Origin: Nucisporomicrobium flavum
Lineage (GTDB): Bacteria; Actinomycetota; Actinomycetes; Mycobacteriales; Micromonosporaceae
Direction: 5' to 3'
Length of the DNA stretch: 64,000 nt
NCBI RefSeq assembly: GCF_016464385.1
Contig: NZ_JADMLH010000007.1
Location: 343,472 to 407,471 of the forward strand
Below are positions 37,824 through 46,903 of the stretch, one piece after another. The first letter of the stretch is position 1. The number at the start of each line of letters is the position of its first letter. Below the pieces are notes generated by a model. That model searched no databases, was not told where the DNA came from, and saw only the letters and a program-made list of their open reading frames with translations. The translations under genes and the position numbers were made by a program.

Positions 37824-39422
37824 TCACCCGCCCTCGGCTCGTACCCCGGCGGCCTTGTTCCCGCCGACGGCCTTCTCCGTGCCGGGCAGCGGCGACGGGG
37901 CGATCCGGTCCAGCTCGGTGAGCACGTCGGTGACCGCGAGCGCCGACTTCTCCACCAGCGGGCGCATCCGCTTGTACAGGGCGGCGCTCTCCGGGTCGGG
38001 CCGGGTGTGGGCGGTGATGGCGACCAGCGCGGCGGCCTCGTCCAGGTCGGGCAGGTGGCCGATCGCGTGCAGGCCGAGCAGGCAGGCGCCGAGCGCGGTG
38101 CCCTCGGGCGTGTCCGCGATCGCGACGGGCAGGTCCAGCGCCGCCGCGAGCACGCCGACCCAGAGGTCCGAGGCGACCGCGCCGCCGGTGGCGCGTACCT
38201 CGGTCATCGGCACGCCCTCGGCCTCGAAGGTGTCACGGACCAGGGCGAGCTGCTGGCACACCCCCTCCACGGCCGCCCGGACCAGATGGGCACGCCCGTG
38301 CTCGCGGCGCAGGCCCAGGTACGCCCCGCGCATGCCGCCACGCCACCAGGGCGCCCGCTCCCCCAGCAGGTACGGCAGGCAGAGCAGCCCGTCGCTGCCG
38401 GCGCGTACGCCCGCCGCCTCGGTGAGCAGCGCGGCGTCGCGGACGTCGGCGTCCTCCCCCTCCGCGGCGGGACGGTCGAAGCCCTCGGCCATCGTCTGAC
38501 CGGCCCAGCGCACCACCGAGCCGGCGTTGTTGATGGCGCCGCCCAGCACCCAGCGGTCCTCGGTGAGCGCGTAGCAGAACAGCCGGCCCGCCTTGTCCGC
38601 GGTGGGCCCGCCGACGAGGGTCCGCAGCGCCCCGCTGGTGCCGAGCGACACCGCGGCGACGCCGGCCGGGGTGGCGCCGACGCCGAGGTTGGCCAGCGGC
38701 CCGTCGGCGGCGCCGATGATCAGCGGCGTGTCCGGCGGCAGCCCGGCGGCGCCGGCGACGTCGGCGTGCAGCTTCAGCGTGGTGGTGGTCGGCACGACCT
38801 CGGCCAGCCGGTCGGCGGTGATCCCGGCGATGTCGAGCGCCTCGGGGTCCCAGCGGCGCTCGTGGATGTCGTACAGCCCGGTGCCGGAGGCGATCGAGAG
38901 GTCCACGACGAACCCCTCCCGCGCGAGGCCGCCGAGCACGAGCTCCTTCACGCCGCCCCACCGCGGGGTGTCGCGCAGGACGTCCGGGTCGGTGGCGCGC
39001 CACCAGGCGAGCTTGGCCAGCGGCGCCATGGGGTGCACCGGGGTGCCGGTGCGCGCCTGCAGCGGCTTGGCACGGCCGGCCTCGGCGAGGGCGTCGCTCT
39101 GCGCGGACGAGCGGTTGTCGGCCCAGGTGATCAGCGGGCCCCGCGGGGAGCCGTCGGGGTTCATCGGCGCCAGCCCGTGCAGGAACGCGCTGAGGCTGAC
39201 GGCGAGGACCCGGTCGCCGCGTTCGCGGCACTGCCGGGCCACGGTCACGAGCGCCTCGACGGCGGCGTCGCGCAGCTGGGTGGAGTCGAGCTCGGCCCGG
39301 CCGGGGCCCGGCACGGAGAGCGGGTAGTGCACGCTGGTCACCGCCCGCACCTCGCCGTCCATCCCGGCCGCGATGCCCTTGGTGGCGGTGGTTCCGGTGT
39401 CGATCCCGATGACGACGTCCAT
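37824..39422 (-). CDS. Gluconokinase, FGGY carbohydrate kinase family
   Basis: A 532-residue FGGY-family kinase. The first phosphate loop GIDTGTTATKG is at 6-16, then LSAFLHGLAPMNPDG near 95, ITWADNRSS near 118, GTSGALRTL near 265 (second phosphate segment), and RATGGAVASDLWVGVLA near 415. The overall wording (HGL, ITWAD, catalytic D121) fits gluconokinases, which make 6-phosphogluconate, rather than glycerol or xylulose kinases. The ATG at 39422 has GGGAGG upstream. No gluconate transporter is adjacent. Confidence 0.87.
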   Translation of the reverse strand: MDVVIGIDTGTTATKGIAAGMDGEVRAVTSVHYPLSVPGPGRAELDSTQLRDAAVEALVTVARQCRERGDRVLAVSLSAFLHGLAPMNPDGSPRGPLITWADNRSSAQSDALAEAGRAKPLQARTGTPVHPMAPLAKLAWWRATDPDVLRDTPRWGGVKELVLGGLAREGFVVDLSIASGTGLYDIHERRWDPEALDIAGITADRLAEVVPTTTTLKLHADVAGAAGLPPDTPLIIGAADGPLANLGVGATPAGVAAVSLGTSGALRTLVGGPTADKAGRLFCYALTEDRWVLGGAINNAGSVVRWAGQTMAEGFDRPAAEGEDADVRDAALLTEAAGVRAGSDGLLCLPYLLGERAPWWRGGMRGAYLGLRREHGRAHLVRAAVEGVCQQLALVRDTFEAEGVPMTEVRATGGAVASDLWVGVLAAALDLPVAIADTPEGTALGACLLGLHAIGHLPDLDEAAALVAITAHTRPDPESAALYKRMRPLVEKSALAVTDVLTELDRIAPSPLPGTEKAVGGNKAAGVRAEGG

Positions 39423-39495
39423 GCATCCTCCCCGATCGTCCCGGCCGGCGACGCGTACGGAACATGCCCGATGCGCCGCCGCCTCATGCCGGTCT

Positions 39496-40011
39496 TCAGA
39501 CGCTCTTCTCGTATGCGACGCGCAGATCCTCCCACCCGTGCGCCATGGCGTCCCGCCCGCGGATGACGCCGACCGGATCGCCGTCCAGCAGCCGGGCCAG
39601 GACTGCGACGCACAGGTGCCAGCCGGCCGCGTACATCGGGGCCGCGTCCCGGTCGGCGATCGTGTGCCGCAAGGTGAGGCGGGTGCCGCCCGGCGTCTGC
39701 TCGAGGTCCCACCGGAGCAGGTCGCCGCCCCAGGTGTATTCCAGCACGGCCGGCGGTTCGGCCCGCCGTACGGTCGCCGGGGTGTCCGTCCGATCCGGAC
39801 CGTCGACCATGGTGAGGGTGACGTCGCCAGTCTGCGACAGGTCCCGCCCGGCGGCGAAGGGCGCCCACCGGTCGAGGCGGTGCGGGTCGGTCAGCGCCGA
39901 CCAGACCTTCTCGCGGGGATGCGGCAGCTCACGGATGAACACGAGCGTCCAGCGGTCGCCGGCGGCCACCACGGTGGCGCCGCCGGCCGGGCCGGGATCG
40001 AACGGGGTCAT
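39496..40011 (-). CDS. SRPBCC/AHSA1-domain protein
   Basis: A 171-residue protein of the START-like AHSA1 fold: LVFIRELPHPREKVWSALTDP, then RLDRWAPF, then LLRWDLEQTPGGTRLTLRHTI. These form a lipid/ligand-binding cavity. Its ATG overlaps the stop of the ArsR-type gene (ATGA). This ArsR-SRPBCC pairing is common in actinobacteria and is usually a transcriptional unit sensing or removing a hydrophobic ligand (family knowledge; ligand unknown). Confidence 0.88.
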   Translation of the reverse strand: MTPFDPGPAGGATVVAAGDRWTLVFIRELPHPREKVWSALTDPHRLDRWAPFAAGRDLSQTGDVTLTMVDGPDRTDTPATVRRAEPPAVLEYTWGGDLLRWDLEQTPGGTRLTLRHTIADRDAAPMYAAGWHLCVAVLARLLDGDPVGVIRGRDAMAHGWEDLRVAYEKSV

Positions 40012-40313
40012 GACTCCTCCAGGTGGCGTTCGAGCGCGTCGAGGTGCCGGTTCCACATCCGCCGGTACGGCGCCAGCCACGCGTCCAGCGCGCGGAACGG
40101 GCCGGGCTCGAGGCGGTAGATGCGGTGCTGTGCCGCCGTACGGCTGGACACGAACCCCGCCTCGCGCAGCACCTTGAGGTGCTTGGAGACGGCGGGCTGG
40201 CTCAGGTCCAGGGTGGCGACGAGGTCCCCGACGCTGCGTTCGGCGAGCCGCAGCTCGTCGAGGATGCGGCGGCGGGTCGGCTCGGCCAGTACGGCGATGG
40301 CGTCCACGGGCAC
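40008..40313 (-). CDS. ArsR-family winged-helix repressor
   Basis: A 101-residue ArsR-type regulator: LAEPTRRRILDEL (helix 1), VGDLVATLDLSQPAVSKHLKVLREAGFV (recognition helix-turn-helix) and the beta-wing SSRTAAQHRIYRLEP. It lacks the ELCVCDL metal-binding Cys, so it is not a metal sensor. The GTG at 40313 is near an intergenic palindrome; a GTG 6 bases on is an alternative. It probably regulates itself, the SRPBCC gene and perhaps the divergent glycosyltransferase. Confidence 0.9.
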   Translation of the reverse strand: MPVDAIAVLAEPTRRRILDELRLAERSVGDLVATLDLSQPAVSKHLKVLREAGFVSSRTAAQHRIYRLEPGPFRALDAWLAPYRRMWNRHLDALERHLEES

Positions 40314-40333
40314 GAGCCGACTATTCCACTCCA

Positions 40334-40343
40334 GTTATATAAC
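40334..40343. promoter_or_regulatory. Palindrome GTTATATAAC in divergent ArsR/glycosyltransferase promoter
   Basis: A perfect 10-bp palindrome stands in the 64-bp gap between two divergent genes and is the only AT-rich stretch nearby. It presents TATAAC as a possible -10 element on both strands and could be an operator for the ArsR protein. TTGACG (complement at 40344-40349) adjoins it. Confidence 0.5.
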
Positions 40344-40377
40344 CGTCAAGGCATGTACGGGATGCGAGGATGGCAGG

Positions 40378-41607
40378 GTGCGGGTACTGATCGTGACCTC
40401 CGGCTCGACCGGCGACGTGACCCCGTACACGGGTCTCGGGCAACGGCTGCAGGCCGCCGGTCACGAGGTCACCCTGGCCACCCACGAGCCGTTCCGCGAC
40501 TCGGTGACGCTGCCGTTCGTGCCGATCCCCGGTGACCTGCGCGAGATCCTGCCCCAGGCGCACGGCCAGGACGGCACGGGCCGCGGCACCGGCCCGCGGG
40601 CGCTGCTCCGGCTGATGCGCATCGCCCGGCCCCTGGTCGCCGAGATGGGCGACGGCATCGCCGCCGCGGTGGCGCAGACCCGCGCGGAGGTGGTGCTGCT
40701 GTCCACGGTGGTGGCCCCGCTGGGCTACCAGGTCGCGGAGGCCGCGGGCATTCCCTGGGCGGGCGTGTTCCTCCAGCCGGTGTACCCGACCGGCGACTTC
40801 GGCCCGGTCCTGGTCGGCGGCCGGTCGGCGGGACGCCTGGGCAACCGGCTGATGGGCCGGGTCACGGAGGTCTCCGCGCATCCCCTCTACCGGCGTCCGG
40901 TGCGGCACCTGCGCGACTCGCTCGGCCTGCCCCGCAAGGGAATGGGACGGTTGCAACGCGAGCAGCAGCACCGCTGGCCGACGTTCCACGGCTTCAGCCC
41001 GTCGGTGGTGCCCCGGCCGTCCGACTGGCCGCCGTCGCAGGAGGTGGTCGGCTACTGGTGGCCCGCCGCGGCGCCCGGCTGGAGCCCGCCGGCCGAGGTG
41101 GACGCGTTCCTCGCCGCCGGACCGCCGCCGGTCTTCGTCGGCTTCGGCAGCATGGCGCCCGGGCACGGCGCCCGCCTGGCGGCACCGGTGCTCGCGGCCG
41201 TCCGCGCGGCCGGGGTCCGGGTGATCGTGCAGGCGGGCTGGTCCGGTCTGCACGCCGGGGACGACCCGGATGTGCTCAACGTCGGCCCGATGCCGCACGA
41301 GTGGCTCTTCCCCCGGGTGGCGACCGTCGTGCACCACGCGGGCGCGGGGACGACCGCGGCGGCGCTGCGCGCGGGTGTGCCGGCCGTACCGGTGCCGGTG
41401 CTGGCGGATCAGCCGTTCTGGGCGCGCCGCCTGCACGCGCTCGGGGTGGCGACGGCACCCATCCCGCTGTCACAGCTGACGGCGGAGCGTCTCGCGGCGG
41501 CCCTGCGCGCGGCACCCGACCTGCGCGGACCCGCCGGCGAGATGGCCGCCCGGCTGGCGGCCGAGGACGGTGCCGCGCGGATCCTCGCCTGGCTGGATGG
41601 CCTCTGA
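40378..41607 (+). CDS. Glycosyltransferase, MGT/UDP-glucosyltransferase-like (GT1)
   Basis: A 409-residue GT-B enzyme. The N-terminal VLIVTSGSTGDVTPYTGLG binds acceptor; the C-terminal half has VFVGFGSMAPGHG near 260 and the donor-binding PHEWLFPRVATVVHHAGAGTTAAALRAGVPAVPVPVLADQPFWA segment, of the sterol/macrolide glucosyltransferase type. His in HHAGAG contacts the nucleotide sugar phosphate. The GTG at 40378 has GAGGATGG upstream. It is divergent from the ArsR/SRPBCC pair and may share their control. The acceptor is unknown. Confidence 0.88.
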   Translation: MRVLIVTSGSTGDVTPYTGLGQRLQAAGHEVTLATHEPFRDSVTLPFVPIPGDLREILPQAHGQDGTGRGTGPRALLRLMRIARPLVAEMGDGIAAAVAQTRAEVVLLSTVVAPLGYQVAEAAGIPWAGVFLQPVYPTGDFGPVLVGGRSAGRLGNRLMGRVTEVSAHPLYRRPVRHLRDSLGLPRKGMGRLQREQQHRWPTFHGFSPSVVPRPSDWPPSQEVVGYWWPAAAPGWSPPAEVDAFLAAGPPPVFVGFGSMAPGHGARLAAPVLAAVRAAGVRVIVQAGWSGLHAGDDPDVLNVGPMPHEWLFPRVATVVHHAGAGTTAAALRAGVPAVPVPVLADQPFWARRLHALGVATAPIPLSQLTAERLAAALRAAPDLRGPAGEMAARLAAEDGAARILAWLDGL

Positions 41608-41623
41608 GACGGCCTGTGACACG

Positions 41624-41659
41624 CGCACGGCCGCCCCGGAGAACCGGGACGGCCGTGCG
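41624..41659. terminator. Bidirectional terminator between glycosyltransferase and gltA
   Basis: A perfect 10-bp stem (CGCACGGCCG / CGGCCGTGCG), one mismatch, then 5 more pairs and an AGAA tetraloop lies between two convergent stop codons. Confidence 0.85.
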
Positions 41660-41673
41660 GGAGAGCGGGGACC

Positions 41674-42957
41674 TCAGCGCTCGGTGATGGGCACGAACTG
41701 CCGCTCGGCCTGACCGGTGTACAGCTGCCGCGGCCGGCCGATCTTCGTGGTCGGGTCGGCCATCATCTCGCCCCACTGCGCGACCCAGCCGGGCAGCCGG
41801 CCCAGCGCGAACAGCACCGTGAACATCTTCGTCGGGAAGCCCATGGCCTTGTAGATCAGGCCGGTGTAGAAGTCCACGTTGGGGTAGAGCTTGCGGGAGA
41901 CGAAGTAGTCGTCCGCGAGCGCGATCTCCTCGAGCTGGAACGCGAGCTCCAGCAGCGGGTCCGGGCGCTCCATCGTGGCCACGACCTCCTGGGCCGCCTT
42001 CTTCACGATGGCGGCGCGGGGGTCGTAGTTCTTGTAGACCCGGTGGCCGAAGCCCATCAGCTTGACGCCCTTCTCCTTCGCCTTGACGCGGCGGACGAAG
42101 GACTGCACGTCGCCACCGTCGGCGCGGATGCCCTCGAGCATCTCGAGCACCGCCGAGTTGGCGCCGCCGTGCAGCGGGCCGGAGAGCGCGTTGATGCCCG
42201 CGGCCACCGAGGCGAACAGGTTGGCCTGGGCCGAGCCGACGAGGCGCACCGTCGAGGTGGAGCAGTTCTGCTCGTGGTCGGCGTGCAGCACGAACAGCAT
42301 GTCGAGGATCTTGGCGACCTTCGGGTCCACCTCGTAGTTCACGGTGGGCAGCCCGAACGTCATGCGCAGGAAGTTCTCGACGTAGTCGAGCGAGTTGTCC
42401 GGGTACGGCAGCGGGTGGCCGATGGACTTCTTGTACGCGTACGCGGCGATGGTCGGAAGCTTCGCCATCAGCCGGATGCCGGAGATCTCGACCTGCTCGG
42501 GGTCGGTGGGGTCCAGCGCGTCCTGGTAGAACGTCGACAGCGCGGTGACGGCCGACGACAGCACGGCCATCGGGTGCGCGTCGCGCGGGAAGCCGGAGAA
42601 GAACGTGCGCATCTCCTCCTGCAGCAGCGTGTGCACGCGGATCTTGTCCGCGAACTCGGCCAGCTGCGCCGGGGTCGGCAGCGCGTCGTGGATCAGCAGG
42701 TACGACACCTCGAGGAACGACGCCTTGCCCGCCAGCTGCTCGATCGGGAAGCCCCGATACCGCAGGATGCCGGCGTCACCGTCGATGTAGGTGATCGCCG
42801 ACGCGCACGAGGCTGTGTTCACGAACCCCTGGTCGAGCGTGACGTAGCCGGTCTCCTTGAGGAGGGCGCTGATCTCGACACCGCCCGGGCCCTCGACGGC
42901 CTCCCGTACCGGCAGGGACAACTGGCCACCGGGGTGGTCGAGCTTGACATCCGTCAT
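41674..42957 (-). CDS. gltA: Citrate synthase
   Basis: A 427-residue type II citrate synthase condensing oxaloacetate and acetyl-CoA. Visible motifs are YRGFPIEQLA near 68, the catalytic His in VLHADHEQNCSTSTVR near 225, GPLHGGANSAVLEML near 258 (second His), MGFGHRVYKNYDPRA near 300 and the catalytic Asp in NVDFYTGLIYKAMGFP near 360. The ATG at 42957 is preceded by GTGAGGGAAA. The length equals that of standard hexameric bacterial enzymes. It appears monocistronic. Confidence 0.97.
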   Translation of the reverse strand: MTDVKLDHPGGQLSLPVREAVEGPGGVEISALLKETGYVTLDQGFVNTASCASAITYIDGDAGILRYRGFPIEQLAGKASFLEVSYLLIHDALPTPAQLAEFADKIRVHTLLQEEMRTFFSGFPRDAHPMAVLSSAVTALSTFYQDALDPTDPEQVEISGIRLMAKLPTIAAYAYKKSIGHPLPYPDNSLDYVENFLRMTFGLPTVNYEVDPKVAKILDMLFVLHADHEQNCSTSTVRLVGSAQANLFASVAAGINALSGPLHGGANSAVLEMLEGIRADGGDVQSFVRRVKAKEKGVKLMGFGHRVYKNYDPRAAIVKKAAQEVVATMERPDPLLELAFQLEEIALADDYFVSRKLYPNVDFYTGLIYKAMGFPTKMFTVLFALGRLPGWVAQWGEMMADPTTKIGRPRQLYTGQAERQFVPITER

Positions 42958-43391
42958 GTATTTCCCTCACTTCACCGGCAGATGTCGCCAATAACCTGCC
43001 GTTCACCGTAAACCCTCAAGCTGAACGGGTCATCAGGCGGTCGACCGCTGAGGGATTGATCACCGACCGCCGCCCCCGGGAACACCATAGATAATGGTCT
43101 GTGGGCCGCGTCGTCGCGGTGCGGCATCGGTCAGCGGCACCGGTCAGCGGCGTCGGTCGGCGCGGAGGTGGTCAACCGATGCCCCATCCCACAATGATCC
43201 CCCCGATGACGGCAGCGCGCGACATCACGCCGAGATGATCGTGCAGCGGGCTGCCGCGGCCGCGGCCGCGGCATGCCGGGCGCCCGGCGATGTTCGTCCG
43301 CGGATTCCCTGCCGAGCAGGGCCGGGACAACGGTACGGTGCCCAAAGGCGGACGCGCTGACGAGCTGACCGGAGCCAGGGGGCGATGCGGA
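42958..43391. other. Gene-free region between gltA and the GGDEF-EAL gene
   Basis: About 430 bases must hold the gltA promoter (left) and the promoter of the GGDEF-EAL gene (right). I see CCATAGATAATGG, an interrupted inverted repeat near 43087-43099, and a reiterated GGTCAGCGGC pattern near 43130-43150. No supportable gene. Confidence 0.5.
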
Positions 43392-45683
43392 GTGCGATCC
43401 ACTGCTCCGCTGTCCCGTGCGCACCCGTGGTGGCGGATGTTCGCTGTGGGCGGCGTGGCCGCGACGGTGCTCTACGCGTTCGACCTGTCCCCCGTCACCA
43501 ACGCCGTGGGCTTCGCTGCCATCGCCCTGACCACCGTGTACGCCGTCTTCACGGCACCACGCCGGTTCGGTGCGGGCCCGCGCGCCGCCTGGCTCGCCAT
43601 GGGCGCGGCCGCGGTGTGCTTCCTGGTGGGGGTGCTGCTGCGGCCGTACGTGACCGGTGAGCCGCTGCTCGCCGACGCCGCGACGGTCCCCGGGTACGCG
43701 CTGCTGGCCGTGTACTTCGCGCTGCTGCTGCGCTCGCGGGGCAGCACCGAGCGGCACGCCCTGCTCGACGGGCTCATCGTCTGCCTCGCCGGCGGGCTGG
43801 CCAGCGCCCTGCTGCTCGCCGCACCCACGGCCGCGATCGCCGACCGTCCCGCGATCCAGTCGGTGCTCGCCGCGCTGTACCCGCTCTTCGACGTGGTGCT
43901 GCTCGCCGCGTGCATCAACCTGACCTTCACCGCCCGCGTGTGGCCGCCGTCGCTGAAGTTCCTGATCGCCGGCATCGCGATGATCGTGATCGGCGACATG
44001 GCGTACGCGATCATCGGCGTGTCCGGCCAGACGTACGCGTCCCCGCTGCTCGACGTGCCGTTCCTGCTGGCGTACACGATGCTCGGGGTGACCGCCCTGC
44101 ACCCGTCGGTCGTGCAGCTCGGGCGCGCGGACCGGCATCCCGTGCAGGCCTGGTCCTGGCGCCGCATGCTGCTGCTGGCGCCCGCCGTGGCAACGCCGTT
44201 CGTGCTGCTCGTGACGGTCGGCGGCTCCTCACCGGCGTTCCGGCTGCTGATCGGCACGTGCGGCCTGGCGATCGTGACGCTGCTGTTCCTGCGCGCGGTC
44301 TCCGCCGTGCAGGCGCACGTGGCGGCCCAGCTGCACTCGGAGTACCAGGCGATGCACGATCCGCTGACCGGCCTGCCGAACCGGCGCCGGATCACCGCGG
44401 AGGTGGAACGGCTCGCCGCCGAGACGCCCGCCGACGGACCGGACCGGGTCTGGGTCGGGTTCCTCGACCTCGACGGGTTCAAGTGGGTCAACGACTCGTG
44501 GGGGCACGACGCCGGCGACCAGCTCGTCATCGGGGTGGCCCGCCGGCTGCGCGCCGCGATACCGCCCGGTGTCATGCTCGCCCGCGTCGGCGGTGACGAG
44601 TTCGTGGCGGCCACGGCCTGCGACGAGGCCGCGGCGCTGCGCCTGGTCGACGCCGTCCAGGCCTGCTTCGCCAACGCCGTGCCCGTACGCGACACCGAGG
44701 TCGTCATCAGCGCCTCGATCGGGCTGGCGCACGCGCCCGGCGGAGGTGACCCCGCGAAGGCCGCCGAGGCGTTGCTGCGCGACGCCGACACGGCCATGTA
44801 CCGGTCCAAGGCCGAGGGGCCGGGCCGCGCGACGGTCTTCGACGCCTCCATGCACGACCGGGTCCGCGAGCGGATCGAGCTGGAGGGCGCCCTGCGCACG
44901 GCGCTGGCCGGGGAGCAGCTCACCGTCGTCTACCAGCCGATCGTGCGGCTGGACACCGGCCGGCCGTGCGCCGCCGAGGCCCTTGTCCGCTGGCAGCACC
45001 CCGAGCGGGGCCCGATCCCGCCCATGACGTTCATCCCGGTCGCCGAGGACGCCGGGCTGATCGACGTGCTCGGCACGTTCGTCCGCAACCAGGCGCTGCG
45101 CCAGCTCGGCCGGTGGCGCGCCGACGGCACGGTCGACGGCGACTTCTACCTGTCCATCAACGTCTCGCCCCGGCAGCTCGAGGATGCGGCGTTCGCCCAG
45201 ATCGTCGCCGCGGAGCTGGTCCACCACGGCGTACCGGCCTCCGCGGTGGCGCTGGAGATGACCGAGTCGGTGATGGCCGACGGTGGCGGCGTGGCGGCCC
45301 GGGTGCTGTTCGAGCTGCGCGAGCTTGGCGTACGGCTGCTCGTCGACGACTTCGGCACCGGCTTCTCCGCGCTGGGCTACCTGCGGCAGTTCCCGGTCAC
45401 CGGGGTGAAGATCGACCGGTCGTTCGTCAGCGGGCTGGGTGAGAGCTCCGAGGACGAGGAGATCGTCCGGGCGGTGGTGGCGATGGCGCGGGCGCTGGGC
45501 CTGAGCATTGTCGCCGAGGGCGTGGAGACCCGTACGCAGCGCGACGCGCTCGCCGCCGTGGGCGTCACGCAGGCGCAGGGCTGGCTCTGGGGACCCGGGG
45601 TGGCGGCCGGCGACTTCGCCCTGCACTGGGCCGCGGACCGGCACGTACCCGGGCCCGCGCCGGTGGTCGTCCGGCACCCCTGA
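43392..45683 (+). CDS. Membrane GGDEF-EAL protein (cyclic di-GMP synthesis/turnover)
   Basis: A 763-residue protein with eight or nine N-terminal membrane helices (about 1-300), a GGDEF domain with intact VGGDEFVAA near 398-406 and an EAL domain with AEALVRW near 530, NVSPRQL, EMTESVMA, LLVDDFGTGFSALGYL and KIDRSFV. Both active-site sets appear complete, so it could make or cleave c-di-GMP. An RxxD inhibitory site 5 residues before GGDEF is not evident. The GTG at 43392 has AGGGGGCGATG upstream; a longer start cannot be excluded. Confidence 0.9.
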   Translation: MRSTAPLSRAHPWWRMFAVGGVAATVLYAFDLSPVTNAVGFAAIALTTVYAVFTAPRRFGAGPRAAWLAMGAAAVCFLVGVLLRPYVTGEPLLADAATVPGYALLAVYFALLLRSRGSTERHALLDGLIVCLAGGLASALLLAAPTAAIADRPAIQSVLAALYPLFDVVLLAACINLTFTARVWPPSLKFLIAGIAMIVIGDMAYAIIGVSGQTYASPLLDVPFLLAYTMLGVTALHPSVVQLGRADRHPVQAWSWRRMLLLAPAVATPFVLLVTVGGSSPAFRLLIGTCGLAIVTLLFLRAVSAVQAHVAAQLHSEYQAMHDPLTGLPNRRRITAEVERLAAETPADGPDRVWVGFLDLDGFKWVNDSWGHDAGDQLVIGVARRLRAAIPPGVMLARVGGDEFVAATACDEAAALRLVDAVQACFANAVPVRDTEVVISASIGLAHAPGGGDPAKAAEALLRDADTAMYRSKAEGPGRATVFDASMHDRVRERIELEGALRTALAGEQLTVVYQPIVRLDTGRPCAAEALVRWQHPERGPIPPMTFIPVAEDAGLIDVLGTFVRNQALRQLGRWRADGTVDGDFYLSINVSPRQLEDAAFAQIVAAELVHHGVPASAVALEMTESVMADGGGVAARVLFELRELGVRLLVDDFGTGFSALGYLRQFPVTGVKIDRSFVSGLGESSEDEEIVRAVVAMARALGLSIVAEGVETRTQRDALAAVGVTQAQGWLWGPGVAAGDFALHWAADRHVPGPAPVVVRHP

Positions 45684-45825
45684 CCACGCCTCAGGTTTAC
45701 CAGGACGTGACAAAGGTCTCGTCGCCCCCTGGCGTACCGCGGTGGGTCTCCGGCATTATTCGCTCGCCGGGGTCCTCGCATCGGATCCCGTGCTGCCGAT
45801 CACATGGGGACAAGGGAGGCGACAC

Positions 45826-45999
45826 ATGGCGACTTTGATCGGTTCCAACGGCTCGGTGATCTGGCTCGTGGCCGTCCTGCTCGTCCTGGCCTCCGGCCTC
45901 GCCGCCGCCCTGCTCGCCGCCACCCGCGCGGACGCCGCCCCGATGCGGGCCCAGCGCCGCTCCCCGGACCGGCCCGCCCGATTCGCCCCGGAGCGCTGA
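45826..45999 (+). CDS. Small single-pass membrane protein
   Basis: A 57-residue protein with one N-terminal hydrophobic segment (about 11-33: VIWLVAVLLVLASGLAAALL) and a basic, Arg/Pro-rich cytoplasmic tail. The ATG at 45826 has a strong AGGGAGG site 7 bases upstream, which supports it as a real gene. No family recognised. Confidence 0.6.
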   Translation: MATLIGSNGSVIWLVAVLLVLASGLAAALLAATRADAAPMRAQRRSPDRPARFAPER

Positions 46000-46035
46000 C
46001 CGGCACCACGCCGCCGGATGCGGCAGGCTAGGCGG

Positions 46036-46815
46036 ATGCGCTTCGCTACCTGGAACGTGAACTCGGTCAAGGCCCGCCTGCCCCGCCTCCTCGAATGGCT
46101 GGAGCAGACCCGGCCGGACGTGCTCTGCCTGCAGGAGACCAAGGTCAGCGCCGACGCCTTCCCGGCCGCCGAGGTCGCCGGCCTGGGCTACGAGACCGCC
46201 GCGTACGGCCAGGGCCGCTGGAATGGCGTCGCGCTGCTGTCCCGCATCGGCCTCGACGACGTCCGGCGCGGCTTCGACGGCGAACCGGGGTACCCCGACC
46301 CCGAGGCGCGCGCCGTCAGCGCCACCTGCGGCGGCATCCGGTTCACCTCGATCTACGTGCCCAACGGGCGCACTCCCGAGGACCCGCACTACGTGTACAA
46401 GCTGTCCTGGCTCGCCGCGCTGCGCTCGGCGCTGGCGGAGCAGAAGGGGCCAGCCGTGCTCGCGGGCGACTTCAACGTCGCGCCCACCGACGACGACGTC
46501 TGGGATCGCCGGGTCTTCGACGGCTCGACCCACGTCACCCCGCCGGAGCGTGACGCCCTCGCCGCGCTGCGCGACCTGGGCCTCACGGATGTCGTGCCCC
46601 GTCCGCTCAAGGGCGACCACCCGTTCACCTACTGGGACTACCGTGCCGGGATGTTCCACCAGAACAAGGGCATGCGGATCGATCTCGTGTACGCGACCGC
46701 CGACGTGGCCGCGGCCGTCCGCGACGCGGTCGTGGACCGGGAGGCCCGCAAGGGCAAGGGACCCTCCGATCACGCGCCGATCGTGGTGGACACCGATCCG
46801 GCGTCCACCTTCTGA
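46036..46815 (+). CDS. xth: Exodeoxyribonuclease III / AP endonuclease
   Basis: A 259-residue ExoIII-type nuclease: FATWNVNSVKARLPRLLEWL, CLQETKVS (metal Glu), GVALLSRIG, SIYVPNG, AGDFNVAPTD (Asp/Asn), TYWDYRAGMFHQNKGMRIDLVYA and the SDHAPIVVD His. It removes 3' blocks and incises abasic sites in base-excision repair. Start chosen at the second ATG (46036), which begins the conserved MRFATWN. Standalone upstream of the phosphatase pair. Confidence 0.95.
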   Translation: MRFATWNVNSVKARLPRLLEWLEQTRPDVLCLQETKVSADAFPAAEVAGLGYETAAYGQGRWNGVALLSRIGLDDVRRGFDGEPGYPDPEARAVSATCGGIRFTSIYVPNGRTPEDPHYVYKLSWLAALRSALAEQKGPAVLAGDFNVAPTDDDVWDRRVFDGSTHVTPPERDALAALRDLGLTDVVPRPLKGDHPFTYWDYRAGMFHQNKGMRIDLVYATADVAAAVRDAVVDREARKGKGPSDHAPIVVDTDPASTF

Positions 46816-46903
46816 GCCGAGCCGCCCGGCCGGCCTGCGCGTAGGCTGGGTCGGATCACCCGCCTACCGGCGGTGACATCCGGAGGTGGAGAGGAGGACC
46901 GCG

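Noticed and set aside
40321..40349. TTGACG-N17-GAATAG promoter giving a leaderless ArsR transcript
   Set aside because: The -10 hexamer matches the consensus poorly; the TATAAC within the palindrome is a better candidate.
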